DNA of 64,000 nt from Pseudisothecium myosuroides (Eukaryota; Streptophyta; Bryopsida; Hypnales; Lembophyllaceae): positions 38,283,724-38,347,723 of the forward strand of contig OX637287.1 in assembly GCA_951799445.1 (NCBI GenBank), in the 5' to 3' direction. A program made the translations under genes and the position numbers. Numbering within the stretch: the stretch's first letter is position 1; the number at the start of each line of letters is the position of its first letter. Shown piece after piece: positions 21,901 through 34,811 of this stretch. Under the pieces are notes generated by a model. That model did not search any database. It had not been told where the DNA came from and saw only the letters and a program-made list of their open reading frames with translations.

Positions 21901-24900
21901 AAAAGGCAAATCTGGTGGATGATGTTGGTGCTTTTAGGCAAACGGTTACAGCGCTATCAGAGCAGCACCTTACATCACATCAACGCCATGCACAGCGAAT
22001 TTTGTTCATTCCGTGCCAGGTATGTTCTTCTGCTTAGAGAAATTATGACAAGCTTAGTGTCCTAAGTGAGTTTTTTCCCCCTCTTTAGTGTTTGAAAGAT
22101 AGTACTGAGTTTGCAAGATCGATCACTTTTTGTCTCCTAAGTTTGGCATGCGGTTGCTTTCAGTGGAGAAGAGAATTAAAGCTAGGTGGTGAGGTGGCCA
22201 TGGAGCAAGTCACTTTAGATGGTGTTCGTGCTCTTCGAACAATGATTACAAAAACTGTGCACGACGTCCTGTACTACATGAGCCCTGTTTACTGCCAGGA
22301 TATTATTGATTCTGTACTTTTCTGCACTCCAAATCCTCCTTGTGTAGCTGCTGATCTCTAGCCCATATGGTTGCTTTGAGCTTTTGATAGCATGCAGCCT
22401 TCAGTCTATTTACATTGTTACAAATTATTTCCAAAATTTGTGAATTTAACTGAGGATAAACTTGTGGAATCGCAGGTGACAAAATCTTTAAATCGGCTTT
22501 ACAACAGATTCATTAAGCGTAACCCAAGTTTTGACGGCAAGGTACTGTTTCTTTGTATTGACTCTGACATGTTAACGTGGTAAATGCTATCTTTTCGCTC
22601 CTTGAATCTTCTGTTGGAATACTTGGGCAAAGTGTAAAATTTATAGTGTGCTTTTCTGTTCAAGGCTAACATTCTGGGTGATTTGTTATACGTGCAGGTG
22701 TCACTTTATGGACACTCGTTGGGAAGCGTCCTGACATACGATATTCTTTGTCATCAAGATACATTGAAATCACCATTTCCAGTCCAGAATATCAACGCTG
22801 CTCTTAAGCGTAATGTAGAGAGTGAGGATGACATGCCGAAAATAGATCGTCTTCCCTCTGTCCACGCCCCTGATTTTGTTTCAGGGGGTGAGACGTCTAT
22901 TCAGGACATGTTGAGCCCTAACAATACTCTCGTGGATTCTTCTGATATTAATCCTACGGATGCCTTAGTAAACGAAATTTTACCAGAGGGAGAAGAAGAA
23001 GAAGAAAAAAGTACTATAAAGAGCGTCAAAGTAAGCGGAACCGAAATTGAGGATGTACTAGAGCCAGACAAATCTGACGGTAATTCTATTTCGGATGAAG
23101 ACAGGAAAGTTTCATTGCCAAGTGATCTTACAATTAAGGGGAACACAAGAGTCTCAGAGCAGCATGACATTGCCCAGGGGCATATAGTAATCTCAGAGGA
23201 GGATGACATCGCTCAAGAGCATACAAAATTCTCGGGGGAGGAGGATATAGCACTAGAGAAGAAAATTACCCCAAAGGAGGATGACATAGCACAGGAGTGC
23301 ACAGAAGTATTAGAGAATGATGATTGTGTGCAGGAGCATACAGGAATTTCAGAGGAGACCGGAGTGTCTGAGGTTGAGGGTGCTGAGAAAGAGAATGAGG
23401 TTGTAGAGGACGTAGTGGAGAATGTCAAGGATGTTGAGGAGGATGTTGAGAATGTGGGGGAGGATGTCAAGGATGTCGAGGAGAATGCCAAGGATGTCGA
23501 AGAGGATGTCAAAATCACAGAACGGGAATATTCAGAGAACCTTGACGCTCCAAACTCTGAGAGGGATATGCCTGAAGCTGCCAAAACAACTAAGCTTCAG
23601 GGGACAAAGCAAGAGTCTCTCCAGGACTTGCCAGCTGCTGAAATTGAGAGAGCCCTAGATCTTGTTGATCAAGTGATGGTGGATTCTGCTGAAGATTATG
23701 AGGAGCGAACTGAGATTGAGAGATTGAAAGTAGAGGTAATCTTTCACGACCTTTCTTTATTTCATCTCTCATGTGAGTTCATCTGTTCAGGCAGTTGTTA
23801 GTAATGCTCTTCCCCCATTTTTATCATCTTTGCTTTGTGATATACTTTAAGATTCAATCACCTTGTTTTGATATTTAATGTAGGGAGTCATTGAACACTT
23901 TTTCTCAGAGTGGAAGTGTCTTTTGGCTTATAATTGGCAGGTAGCCGCCCTTCAAGAGAAGCTGAGATTGATGGAGAATGAAAACAAGGTTAATAGAAGG
24001 TCTCCTGATAAATTCTCAGAAATGAGAGGAGAAACTTTAAAACACATCATGTCGACCAACACGGAAATCCCTCGAGCTTCATTGGGTTCAGCTGAAAGCT
24101 GCAGCGCTCACCATTGTACTGGAGACGATGGTCCAGAGTTGCGGCAGAATACCCCAGATAATGAATTTGGACACGAGCGGGGAAATATGGACAGTTCCGT
24201 GAGTGCTCGTAAACAACATCGACCTTTTATAATTTACCCGAAACTCAAATTTAAGGTATGTTCCTGTTTCTTTCTTCCTAGTCTGCAGTGAATCATGTGT
24301 TACTGGGGTCTTAGCTTGCTGTATGTGGTTTCAACAGGGGTTCTGTTTTGTGGCGCAGGTAGAAACTTTCTATGCTGTGGGGTCTCCACTTGGAATGTTC
24401 TTAGCACTTCGGAATATACGAATAGGTTTAGGAGAAGGCAAGGAGTATTGGCAAGACGAAGGCATTGATGAAGAAATGCCAGCCTGTCGCCTTTTGCTGA
24501 ATATTTTTCACCCCTATGATCCGGTGGCATACAGGTAAGCAAGCTTGCGTAAAGTCGAGTATGATACAAATCGTGGAGATGAAATATTTTCTTCCGTGTG
24601 CTTTCGCTGTCGCTCACTTCCTCTAATTATTTGATTCAGGCTAGAGCCGCTTGTCTGTAAGGAGTATGTCGACCGTAAACCTGTATTCATCCCTTATCAT
24701 AAGGGAGGCAAGCGCATTCATATCGGACTGCAGGTATTGCACTCTCGATGTGAGCTTGATGTTTTCTATTTAACTTACGATGTATCAAAGTTTTTTTTAT
24801 TGCCTCGAAGCGATGTGCAATGTATACTCTTGATGAATTTGGAACCACCCTGAGTTGATGACACCTACATTATTGCTTCGCAGGAGTTCGGTGAGGATCT

Positions 24901-26149
24901 GAGCATGAAATCCAAGGCATTTGTGAACTCCATCGGTGCTGTTGGGGTAGGTCTATCTATATTTGGGAACTAGTTCACTTTTCTTGACTTCGAACACAAT
25001 GTAGTTTCTGGGTTTTTACATGTAAGGCGAGGTTCCTGTGCGAGTCTCCGCTGATGTAAGTTGGCACATCTAATGTCGCTAATCGTTGTGATGGACAGAC
25101 TCGAGTGGCTCATGCATTTACTTCAAGGAAAGATGACAGTCAAACAGGTACTCTATTTGATTTTGAACACCGTTTTAACTTTCTTACAGTGTATTATGCT
25201 GTATCGCCACATTGGGTCTTATTGAGAAGCCTATCTTACCCACTTAAGGTTGATGATCATTGCCTAGTCGATGGGTATGGTGAATGAGTGAATGTCTTAG
25301 AATGTTGGTTTTTATGGAGGATTCGTTCCACTTACACGATTGGTGGATGTTTTTGGGTGGGTGCAGAAGAGGAAGAAGAGAGAAATCGGAAAAAGCCTAA
25401 AAGTTACGGACAAAAGGTCATGGAGCGCCTCACAGGAACTCCAGAAGGACGCATTGACAACATGCTACAGGTTAGGAAGTTCAACCCACGAATGTCAATT
25501 GCGTCATGTTTTTGACTGAAATGAAACTACACGTTGTGGTGGAGGCCGAGCATTTAATTGCATTTGTCAATGACCTTTATGGATTCTTGAGTTAAGTTAC
25601 CGATACTGGTCACGCACTTCCGTAATACTAGTTGTGGTCTCGTACTTGCTGTAGGATGCCACGTTTGAGCATCAGTATATATCTGCAATCAGCTCCCACA
25701 CGTAAGTCACGTTTTTCCCCTGACGTTACAATTGCTCTTGCTCCCGCTCCTGGACCGAATTTATCAGCTAATTCAATTAGAAAGACGCTCATGTTCATGC
25801 AAGTTTTAATAGATGAAGTGCTGTGATTTGATGAAACAGGTCGTACTGGCAAGACCCTGACACAGCGCTCTTCATTCTGAAGCATCTTTACCGTGATATC
25901 TCCCTGGAACCAGAGTCTGAAAATGTTCCAACCATGGAAGCGCTTCGTGGTGAGATCATTGACGATAGCAGTGATGATGAGATTGTGAAACCAGATAGTA
26001 CCACCGCAAACTCATCTTCTGTGCTGAGTGCTCAAGATGACTGGGACTCTGGTGATGACGACTCCACTTCAACATTCTTCGTGAAAGAGGATTGGATTCC
26101 AGTTTTGTCCGATCAACAAACCAAATCGAACTCAAACCGTCCCGTGTAA
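18931..26149 (+). CDS. SGR2: DDHD-domain phospholipase A1, SGR2-like, 19 exons
   Basis: Predicted intracellular phospholipase of the PA-PLA1 family; the Arabidopsis homologue SGR2 is needed for shoot gravitropism and acts at vacuolar membranes. My exon model, all GT-AG and in phase: 18931-19420, 19888-19988, 20249-20500, 20644-20799, 20914-20985, 21208-21360, 21625-21675, 21849-22019, 22164-22313, 22476-22541, 22698-23735, 23941-24255, 24359-24534, 24640-24733, 24884-24946, 25099-25147, 25367-25470, 25655-25701, 25840-26149. It gives 1285 residues; SGR2 has about 930. Seen: Ser/Pro-rich N-terminus; GSDVRWYF-like motif (here DGADVRWYFCK) at the end of exon 1; HVVFMVHGIGQ near 430; lipase motif GHSLGS with Ser561; a long acidic repeat insert at about 705-828; VGSPLG near 1012; HPYDPVAYR at 1056-1064; final conserved SYWQDPDTALF segment from about 1184. 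The surplus length is mostly exon 11. The start is the first ATG of the open frame and is less certain than the splice sites. Confidence 0.93.
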
Positions 26150-26888
26150 ATAATCACAGAAGCTTACAAGAATTCATGTGCAACGGTAGTCCGCACAATA
26201 CTTAGCACCTTTGTATCATCATTCTTAGATTCCGGGAAAACGTCCAATCTGCTCCCAATCACTTGTACAGATGCTACTCAGAACGATCATGTGAAATTAC
26301 AGATTGAGGTGGCAATATGAGTAAAACTCACAACTGGTGCTCAGTGAGAACTTCCAGATTCCCGTTCAAACGTCCGTTTCTAAATCTCGTTTCAAGTCGT
26401 GTCAGAGCGTGCCCACCCTTGTGCTCTAAGTCTGGATCTTGATGAAATGCCAATCAAGGTAAAAGAGCAATTCTAAACTTTGCAGTCTAATGTTGTAAAG
26501 TTTACTTACTTAGTTTACTTAGAGACCATTGTTGGAAGTCTAGGGCAACATGGAAGTAAGTTAAGTCAGTGAAGGGTCAAAATCCTTCAAGGTCATGGTA
26601 CCACTAAGATATCCATTCCTTTACGGAAACAACCAATTGAATAGTTTCTCACGTCCATGTCAACTTCCCACTATTTTGAAGAGGCAGTCACTCTCTCCCA
26701 TCATGGTTTTCAGAAGCGAACACTGTAAATCACATTAAGCCAAACTCCATGTTGCTATCATAACTCCGGATACATCACAAAACTACAATGCCGGTAAAAA
26801 CAGTGATTTGATCTCTGAATGCAAGACAGGAAATTTTCCATATCTGAATGGGTGCTCGTCGAAGGAAAACAAATATTGAAGGCATATT
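26150..26888. other. 3' flank of the SGR2-like gene
   Basis: This is the region between the stop codon of the phospholipase gene and the left arm of the inverted duplication. It presumably contains the 3' untranslated region. The genes on either side converge. No frame or repeat was recognised. Confidence 0.5.
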
Positions 26889-27364
26889 AGCGAGCATTTC
26901 TTGAGATTTAAACTAGAAACAAACTGAGATAAGAATACACGGACATCGTACACAATAAACAATAGAAAAATCAGATCAACTGTAACGTGACAATCAATCG
27001 CAAACAATGACATTGGAAATGAAACAAAAGACATGAGAAACAGCAATAACTGAGGCATTGCTGCGGCATTGCGATTTGATACAGGTTTGCAACTTAGATT
27101 GGGCACAGAATGCCACTGAAGACGCCGGTATATTCTCTATAGTGAATTGTATGATGGGAACTAGTGCCAGCTACGACAGTCAATAGCCGCTGGCAACAAT
27201 GGGTTCTATGACATAAACCTCGATCAACGATGGACGCCAGGGAAGCCCAAGCACCGTCAATAAGTCCTCAAGCCGTATACAAGCGATTCCTACGATGGAC
27301 AACTATGAACAAGCCTATTGGGAGCAATGCATGGAAAAGGGATTGAAACCAACGAACTGAGGAT

Positions 27365-30300
27365 CTACCGGAACTGGATAGAGACCAGCGGCACATCCAG
27401 ATCTTCCCCTTCGTCATCCTCGCAGGCGACCACGATGTCGAAATGCCGACGGTTCGGGGGAACATCCACTTTAGCGATGTCCCTGGCCAGGTCCGCCACC
27501 TTCTTGCCCATGCGCTCGCGGTGCTTCGGGAAGATGTTGTTGTACAATAAAGACTGACCACAAGAAATGCTGTACGCAGTCAAACCCCGCGCTTCAAACC
27601 ATTCCAACAATTGCTTCAGCGTCAGGTCGCCGACAATAATCCAACGGTCCCAAATGGACCACTTCAGGTCTTGGTGCGAGAACGACTTCGGAGGCACGGG
27701 CTCCGCCATGGAAAACAGGGGGAGCGCCAAATTCGCGAACGTGTTACGGTAACGCTCCACCGGGTGGCCCAAGATGGCCTTGTACAGCTCCAAGCACACC
27801 AGGCCCGTGGCCATCGCCGTGGTCGTGGCGATGGCAGGAATGATGCGACCGGCGATGAACTTCGCCTTCAGCTTGTCCACCTCGGGGACGCTGTAGTTCC
27901 GGGCACGCATGTTGGCCAGACCGGCGATCAGGTCCATGTGGAAGTTCGTGTCGTCGTCCTTCTCGAACGTCACGGGATTCATCTTGAAACCGGCAGGCAG
28001 CTTCTTCACACCCTCCTCCAGAGTGCTGATCAAAAGCTCGATCTGGGAATCGTCGTCCATGGTGGAAGGGTTCAGAGTCGTGGCCTTCTCGTCGGTCACG
28101 ATCCTCACGCCTTGCTTCGGAGCGAACTCGGGGAGCTTCACACGGTCCACAGCTTCCGCCATCTTCTTCGCATCCAAAGCCCAAGCGGGAACGGAGATGC
28201 CGTAAGTGGTGGCGCGCAAAATGGCGGCCGAAGCCACGAAGGACAGGTACGAAGGGTCGGAGGACGTGAACTGCAGAGGCTTCGGGAAACGCTTCGGGGC
28301 CGACCAAAAAGGCAAACCGCTGCTCGTCGTCGCATCCTCGGGGAACGTGAACGTCAGTTGCTTCACTCGGTTCGCGAAATAGTCTTCGAAGCGAGCACGG
28401 GCCCAGGTGATGCATTCCTCGATCGTCGTGCAACGCTCCGTCACCAAGCACTCCACCACGCGCTCCAAAAGCTCACGGGCTTGGGCATCGCCGGCGTTCT
28501 TCATCGAGCTCTTGTACTCCTCGGGTTTCGAGAGGAACGCGTTCGCCTCCGCGGGAGTCTTCTCCAGCAAACCTTCGAACTCGGAACGAGCCCAAGTCAG
28601 ACAATGGTCGATGTTGTGAGGAAACGAATGCACGGTGCACATCGGCGCCTGCTTCTCGGGAGGGTCACGGGAAGCGCCGTAATTCTCCGTCAGGTTGGGA
28701 ATCACCACCTGCGTGTTGCACTTCGTTCCCAACGTACCCGACTCCAGCAAAGGCTTCTGGAAGTACACGCACCGAGAATCGATGTACAGCCGCGCGTTCA
28801 CGTTGTCCAAAGCATTCACGATCAAGTCCAGGCCCTCCCAAAACGTGTCGTCGAACACGTTCTCCGTGTTGGGACTCACGCGATTCTGCAACGCCACGGC
28901 ACGAAAAGAAGGGTTGATAGCTGCAGCTGCCGAAGACGCCACCGTCGACTTCGCTTGACCGATGTTCCAGTCGCGGAAAAGGAACTGACGGCTCAGGTTA
29001 CTCTTCTCAATCACGTCGTCATCCGTCACCGTCAGACTGCCTTGCGGGCCACAAGCAACGCCCATCAGCGCAAGGTTCTTCAGAAACTCGCAACCCAGCG
29101 CACCGGCGCCCACCAGAAAAAGCTTCGACTCCTCCAGCTTCTGCTGCAACTTCGAACCGAACACGGCGATCTGCGCGTCGTAACGACTGTTCAAAGGCTT
29201 CACGTCCTCGGGAGTCGGGGGCTCCAACGGAAGAGACTCCACGGAGTCGAAGTAGAAGAACTGGAACAAAGGATGAAACTTGCCGGAGCAAGCTTTCACC
29301 ACCTCCTGACCCACGATGCCGCCGAACATCGCAGCCATCGGACTCAGCACCGATCGAGACCCGCTGCCCAAAAGCTTCACCACACTCTCGTCGACGGTGT
29401 CCAGCTTCTGGTCGATGGGCATACCCTCGTTGATGCGCTGGGCAACCTCCACCAATCGGGTGCCGTCCGATTCCGACGCAGGCGCAGGAAAACGACCAAA
29501 CTCCGCGCGGAAAGCGTCCAAAGCCTGGAACGCCACATGCAGCAACGGAGGACGATCGAACTTCGCGAAGTCGCTCAGCAGAAACTCACCGGGACTATCC
29601 AACGCCTCACGCAGAGGCTGGAACTTCAGCACCTTCGGAAGCTTCACCTGGGTCACAATGCCGCCCTTCTCGTAAGAACCATAACCGCTCGTATCTTCCT
29701 CCAACATAAAAGAATACGGACGCGTACCCTTCACACGACGAGGCTTCCCGTCGTTCAGCTCAGGCATCCCGTGCACTTCCGAGAACACCACTAGGTCACC
29801 GTCCTGCAATTCCAAACGCTCGTCGTCCACGCAAGTCACCAGCGCGGGATTGTCGTTGCCGATGGACGCGATGATCCCCGTGTGGGGCTCCTCGCCATCC
29901 ACATCCACCACAGTAAACGAAGGGCCGAAGTCACAGAACACGGAACCGAACACGCCTCGGACGTCCGCCTTGATGAAAGCGATCGCCGGCTCCTGCCGGT
30001 GGCAGAAATCGTCGATCTCCACGGCCTTCTCCGAAGTCAGGTCCGTGAAAACCACCACCTGATGCGCGGACAGCAACTCCTCCGTCACCTCGCCCGTGCT
30101 CGTGGTCACCACCACCCCGGTGTTCAACTCCTTCAGCTTCTCAGCGCACGCCAACGCTCGATTCTTACCGACGTCGGCCTCCGTGAGGTAGAATTGCGCG
30201 GACAGGTCCCACAGCTCCACGCTGCCGCTGTCGTGCAGGGTGACGGACTTCACGCCGGCCAAAATGACGTTCTTGGCCACCTCGACGCCCAGGCCCTGCA

Positions 30301-30562
30301 GCCCGGACACCAGCACGTGAGCGCCGAACAGGCGACGCATGGTCTCCCGACCGTAAACGGCCAGCTGCCGGCTGTGGAGATCCTCGTCGATCTCGACCTC
30401 CATGGAGCCGCTGCTCTTGGCCGGGGCCATCACGATGGAGTGCTGAGGCTTGGCCACGCCGACCACGCTCCCGCTCGGGGAGGACTCCACGCGCTGGTTC
30501 TTCTTCAAGCTCAAGTCGCTCCCCAACTCTGCCTCCACAGCGCCTCTCTTTTTAGGCAGCAT
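27365..30562 (-). CDS. UBA1: Ubiquitin-activating enzyme E1, left copy
   Basis: E1 adenylates ubiquitin with ATP, forms a thioester on its catalytic cysteine and hands ubiquitin to E2 enzymes, in cytosol and nucleus. The 1065-residue protein is uninterrupted and full length. Seen: [18 protein letters not shown] at the inactive adenylation half, GAGALGCE nucleotide loop at 485-492, [15 protein letters not shown] from 513, catalytic Cys642 in PMCTVHSFP, and the C-terminal ubiquitin-fold domain ending [10 protein letters not shown] start at MLPKKRG, as in other plant E1s; an in-frame ATG 27 codons upstream is also open. It differs from the right copy at six residues (149 G/A, 177 S/A, 235 G/S, 322 D/E, 364 E/G, 373 V/L; left/right) and nowhere after 373. 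No intron interrupts the coding part. The TATA box is altered (see 31405). Confidence 0.96.
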   Translation of the reverse strand: MLPKKRGAVEAELGSDLSLKKNQRVESSPSGSVVGVAKPQHSIVMAPAKSSGSMEVEIDEDLHSRQLAVYGRETMRRLFGAHVLVSGLQGLGVEVAKNVILAGVKSVTLHDSGSVELWDLSAQFYLTEADVGKNRALACAEKLKELNTGVVVTTSTGEVTEELLSAHQVVVFTDLTSEKAVEIDDFCHRQEPAIAFIKADVRGVFGSVFCDFGPSFTVVDVDGEEPHTGIIASIGNDNPALVTCVDDERLELQDGDLVVFSEVHGMPELNDGKPRRVKGTRPYSFMLEEDTSGYGSYEKGGIVTQVKLPKVLKFQPLREALDSPGEFLLSDFAKFDRPPLLHVAFQALDAFRAEFGRFPAPASESDGTRLVEVAQRINEGMPIDQKLDTVDESVVKLLGSGSRSVLSPMAAMFGGIVGQEVVKACSGKFHPLFQFFYFDSVESLPLEPPTPEDVKPLNSRYDAQIAVFGSKLQQKLEESKLFLVGAGALGCEFLKNLALMGVACGPQGSLTVTDDDVIEKSNLSRQFLFRDWNIGQAKSTVASSAAAAINPSFRAVALQNRVSPNTENVFDDTFWEGLDLIVNALDNVNARLYIDSRCVYFQKPLLESGTLGTKCNTQVVIPNLTENYGASRDPPEKQAPMCTVHSFPHNIDHCLTWARSEFEGLLEKTPAEANAFLSKPEEYKSSMKNAGDAQARELLERVVECLVTERCTTIEECITWARARFEDYFANRVKQLTFTFPEDATTSSGLPFWSAPKRFPKPLQFTSSDPSYLSFVASAAILRATTYGISVPAWALDAKKMAEAVDRVKLPEFAPKQGVRIVTDEKATTLNPSTMDDDSQIELLISTLEEGVKKLPAGFKMNPVTFEKDDDTNFHMDLIAGLANMRARNYSVPEVDKLKAKFIAGRIIPAIATTTAMATGLVCLELYKAILGHPVERYRNTFANLALPLFSMAEPVPPKSFSHQDLKWSIWDRWIIVGDLTLKQLLEWFEARGLTAYSISCGQSLLYNNIFPKHRERMGKKVADLARDIAKVDVPPNRRHFDIVVACEDDEGEDLDVPLVSIQFR

Positions 30563-30712
30563 GTAGCAAGACGGCGGAGGAGACCACGCCTTCTCCTGGT
30601 AGTCCGACGCTCTGACGCATGCCGCGACCCCGATGGCAAGCAAGCGCAGTGGCCTTTCCGAGACGGGTCAAACCCCCACCAACATCGACCCTCCGCTTCC
30701 GAATCCTAAACC

Positions 30713-31197
30713 CTGCACCCACAGATGATCGCACAGCAACGATTCAACGCAAAGCGTCAGGTGCATGGCAAGTGGTTTCGAAGGCGTCCGGAAGGCCCCG
30801 GAATATGAAAACCGGTCAAGCAGAAATCAAACTCACACCACATGCAAATCTCCGAGCGGCACGTCCACAAAACCACGTGAATCAAAATCACCACGGCCTG
30901 CACGACGAACTCAACCACGAAGCAGCCACCTCCACACAGGCACGAGACTCCACGAAGCAGAAAACGTCAAAATTAGGGTTTCCCAAACCCCGTTTCCGAA
31001 TACCATCCACCCGCTCCGTCCATCCAATCAAACCGCACAATTCGAGCACGGAAATAGCACACAGACATTCCAGCGGAAGCAATCACAAATGATCACACAC
31101 AGCCGATCCAAACGCCACAAGGAATCGAATTGGCCTCCTATTTTGACAGCGCACACAAGGAAAAAGGAATTTCACCACGAGGGAAGCAGGAGCATAC
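30713..31197 (-). other. Probable leader intron of left E1
   Basis: On the minus strand the leader reads CCAG|GTATGCTCC and the downstream boundary reads GTGGGTGCAG|GGTTTAGG, giving an intron of about 485 bp in the 5' untranslated region. The same pair exists in the right copy. The boundaries are inferred from splice consensus only. Confidence 0.55.
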
Positions 31198-31404
31198 CTG
31201 GCGACGACGATCGAAACCTCCGCAGTAGCAACAAAAATTGGAGCCTCGCTCCGCTCCGCTCTCTCGCTCACTCGTTCGCTCTTGGTGAAGGGAAGCGTCA
31301 CTTGGCAAATGAGAGTACGCTGGCGCTTGGATGGCAGGTAACCTTTAGAATTGTCCGAACACCCAGTGAAACCGAACCCTAATTTGGGGACCCAGAAGTC
31401 ACAG

Positions 31405-31412
31405 TATTTACA
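31405..31412 (-). promoter_or_regulatory. Altered TATA box of left E1 (TGTAAATA)
   Basis: At the position where the right copy has TATAAATA (47621-47628), this copy reads TGTAAATA, preceded in both by GGAGCTCCGG. The second base of a TATA box is critical, so reduced core promoter strength is a reasonable inference. Confidence 0.7.
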
Positions 31413-31560
31413 CCGGAGCTCCCTTGGTCAAGCTCTCGAGAAGCTTCCGCTTGCAATTTCATCAGCACTTCGTGGGTGGAGAAGGAGCCTGGCTGCATTC
31501 TCTGTTTCGTATGGCGAATTTGCGAACTCGTCACGCAGCTCCAGCTTGGCCGACACGTAC

Positions 31561-33527
31561 CGTACGTGAAGGTCTGATTCGGCAGGTGATTGCTGAAATA
31601 GTTTATTTTTCGCCTGCAAAGTGGATTCAGACAGTCAAAAGTATTGGTGGTAGTGTATTAAACGTTGGTAATATCTCCCTTGTAATTTTCCAAACATTCA
31701 GACCAGGGTCAGCTGGGAAGATTGTTGCTTGCTGAAATCAGCTGGCGGCCTCCAACTACTTGACCCAGAAGTGTCCCTCAATACCTTACTAGCTAAGTGG
31801 GTCTTGTTTGCCATAGAACCTGGTATTTCTGGACTTAAGACTCTTCTTCGATACCGAATTCATCGTATGAAACCACACCCAAAGTCTGGATTTTGGTTCT
31901 CTTCTGCTGCGTGGCTTATGGTACAAAGACCTTCAGTGTCCAGAGGGTCGAGAGTATGGAATTGCATCTCCTCAGCATGGAAGAAGCTTGTGAAACACAT
32001 TCAATTAGTTCCACCTACTAATGCATCTGAGGTTCTCTCTACTAGCATTTGGTGGTCAACAAGCTTTATAGGTTCCAATTTTAATTTTTTTGTCGACCGA
32101 GCACGAGTCTTTGCCAGGGCAGGACTTCGGACCATTAGAGATTTATGGGATGCTAATGCCAGTGAGTTTAAGACTTGGGAGACCATCTCAGAGGAGTTCC
32201 CATTTACTACTATGGAGCGCCACCATTGGTTTTTTCTGATCTCTCATATCCCTCATACTTGGCTTCAATTTTTAAATGACTAGTCATGTTTAGCCTCTAT
32301 AGGGGATTGGGCCGGCCTCTACTCCATGCCTGATGACGCACTTCCAGAGATCACATGGTTGGTGTCTGAATCCAATCCTATGTTATTCGGTCCCCAAATT
32401 CAAGATATTTCTTTGACAGGTGATTCTACTCGTGCCACCGTGGGCACCCACTCTAGACAATTATCTCTCCTTCCGAATGTAGCAGCTGTCTCGATTCATA
32501 GAGGCATTGTGCGAAGAATTTGTGTTGTCCAAATTAAGAAAGGAAGAAGACGTCCACCCAAACTCTTGTTCTCAGGTCCCATTCAGTCTCTTCAGTATGA
32601 TCCAGGGCGATGGAAATGGTCCAATGCCAAACCACTCATAGAATATACGGCTGCCCTTGGTCGTAAGTTACTTACAACCTCAACCCAGCTGAAGCGTCCC
32701 ATAGCAGCGAAATGGCCCACCCTCCTTCCAGATTCCTATGTCCCACGTTGGAGAGATATTTGGATCAAAGTCCGCCCTCAGAAGGACGCGGCCTTTATTT
32801 GGTCAATTTGGCATAATGTCGTTGCTGTTAACTCATGGCGGGCTCAAATTGCTCCAGGGATTGATGCGAATTGTGTTTGTTGCAACTCTCTTGTCATAGA
32901 GACACCTATACATAGGTTCTTTGAGTGCTCGAGATCCCAAGAAATTTGGGACTATGCACTATCAATGATGCATCATATCCGCGGCGAGTCTCCAGTTTTG
33001 GGCCCTCATCAAAGATTGGATGCCATCCAATGTATTTTTGGGACTCCTACACCTAGATTGTTCCATAGAGTACACACGATATGGTCTATTGTTTGTGGTG
33101 CTGCATTATGACTATGTTGGATTATGCGCAATCATATGGTTTTTGCCCAAGATCGTTGGCCTACCGTCCTTCTCCACTCATCTCTTTGGAGTGCCCTCCT
33201 TGACTCAGGACGGGCTGCTGCTCTTTAGACGGACCTTGCCTCTAAACGTAGTCCTCAACATTCTGATAGGATTTGGACCAAGTTTTCTAGTATTTGGTTA
33301 CAATCTCTAGTTCTTGCTACTAGGGTCGGTTACTCTATTAGGTGGAACAAAGAGGGCCCTCCTCTTTGTTTGTTCTCTTAGTCCTCGATTCTTTTTTGTT
33401 GCTCATCTTCTCTTCATTTGCTCGTTCTCTCTTCATTTGTCCAGCCTCTGGCTTGGCGGTTACTTTTTTCACTTAATACAATGATTTCCATTTGTTATCA
33501 AAACAAAAAACAAAAAACAAAAAAAAC
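31561..33527 (+). pseudogene. 5'-truncated LINE fragment, reverse transcriptase C-terminus
   Basis: One frame from about 31729 to 33381 is open except for stops at 32281, 33109 and 33226. It encodes text typical of plant L1-type ORF2 C-termini: GGLQLLDPEVSLNTLLAKWV, then after a long middle part IWSIWHNVVAVNSW, and a zinc-binding zf-RVT segment with CVCC and HRFFEC (near 32870-32930) followed by IWDY. An untranslated tail and an A-rich run of CAAAAAA type at 33497-33527 follow, as in a LINE 3' end. The polymerase core is absent. The 5' end coincides with the inner edge of the left arm, and no target duplication was found. Confidence 0.85.
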
Positions 33528-33566
33528 ATTCATACACTCCCAGGAATATTTAATTTAGAGTCACTA

Positions 33567-33879
33567 AGGTAGGAGGTCCAGAAATGGAGCATCTAAGCGC
33601 TGAACCTAAATGTTGGGGAGGTAAAACATCTTGAAATATTTTTCAGTAAATTTTCCTTGAAAGACAAGTGGAATTGAAATCTAACCCAAGTCGTTTCATA
33701 TTTTTTGGACCTTTGTGGAATTAGTTACAAATTTTTGAAGTTGGAAAAAAGTGGTCATTTGTGGTCATCAAAATGGACCACCTCCTGAAATGGGCATAGG
33801 TGGTACATTGAAGAAAGCAAAATGTACCTCTGAGTCATGTTCCATTTTAATGCCCGCTCCGTTTTAGAGCCTCCTACCT
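33567..33879. mobile_element. MITE family G
   Basis: This 313-bp element has inverted ends AGGTAGGAGGTCCAGAAATG and GTTTTAGAGCCTCCTACCT. TA lies at 33565-33566 and 33880-33881. The body shares a stretch with family F (text like GAATTAGTTACAAATTT), so F and G are related. It is non-coding. Confidence 0.8.
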
Positions 33880-33881
33880 TA

Positions 33882-34811
33882 ACAAAATTGAGTACAAATC
33901 TAAAATGTTTTCATTCAAACAACTGTACCATAAGCATCAACGAACAAATTCCAAAAGTCTACATATGAAAGTTGTAGTATGCAACACATTGCACTTTACC
34001 ATGGAAGTTTGAAGAAAAAATTATTTGCCATTTGAAAGAAAATTAATTTCAAAGTTAGCCATGTCAAAAACTCGGGTTTGTTGACCATGGTTTGGAATTA
34101 CTTTATCTTTTGTCAATTTTTTCTTATAACTCCGAAATTATTTTTTTTGTGCCTTGGCATGTTGGTGTACATCAGCTTAGATTGTTGTATACAAAAATTG
34201 AAGGAAATTGGCATTTCTAGAATTTAAAATATCAACAATTTGACAAACATGCAAATGATGTTGGTTCTCTCAATATTTGAACTTTTGGGGGGAACTAAAA
34301 GCATGGGATTGCATTAGCCATTGTAGAAAGAGTATAGGTTACAACATGGACCACTTTTATATCTTAATGCCCTTGCATTTAAAATATTTGTTGAACAAGG
34401 CAATACAATTCAATTTATATTTTACAACTATATAATGCATTTTTAGAATCAAGTTTTGTGTTGGAAGACTAGAGTTCATGATGCATATAATTGTCACTTT
34501 CATCAAAAAACTGCCAGTTTTGGGAAAAAATTTGAACTAAAAAAAGTTGGTAAATAAAGATAAGTTTCATTTCTAAAAATCCATTTGAGATTTTGAATCT
34601 CCAATCAAAAGTAATGAACAAATTTTAGAGAGGGATTGGAATGGGCATTTTCTTTAACATTTTTAAACATCCTATCTGAAATTTGTCCATAACTTTTGCT
34701 TGCAAATTCAAAATCCCAAATAGACTTTTGGAGATGAAACTTATCTTCATTTATCAAATTTTTTTGAAAAAATTTATTCTACTATGCCTAAATGAGGTCT
34801 AAAATTTCACT
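33882..34811. other. Non-coding AT-rich DNA
   Basis: An inverted pair around 34562-34590 and 34715-34745 (TTTCATTTCTAAAAATCC and its imperfect complement) resembles that at 12960-13160. No gene was seen. Confidence 0.45.

Larger units (their letters stand above)
26889..31560. repeat. Left arm of a 4.7-kb inverted duplication carrying E1
   Basis: The arm is the reverse complement of 47474-52128. It contains the E1 3' flank, coding region, leader intron and about 150 bp upstream of the TATA position. Similarity stops abruptly at AGCGAGCATTTC on the outer side and at CGACACGTA on the spacer side. An 18-bp stretch of CGCTC-type repeats near 31245-31262 is absent from the right arm, and a 2-bp indel lies near 30862. 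Confidence 0.95.

Noticed and set aside
22901..23584. Minus-strand frames of 102-123 codons rich in Ser and Thr
   Set aside because: They are the complement of the acidic repeat in exon 11 of the phospholipase gene.
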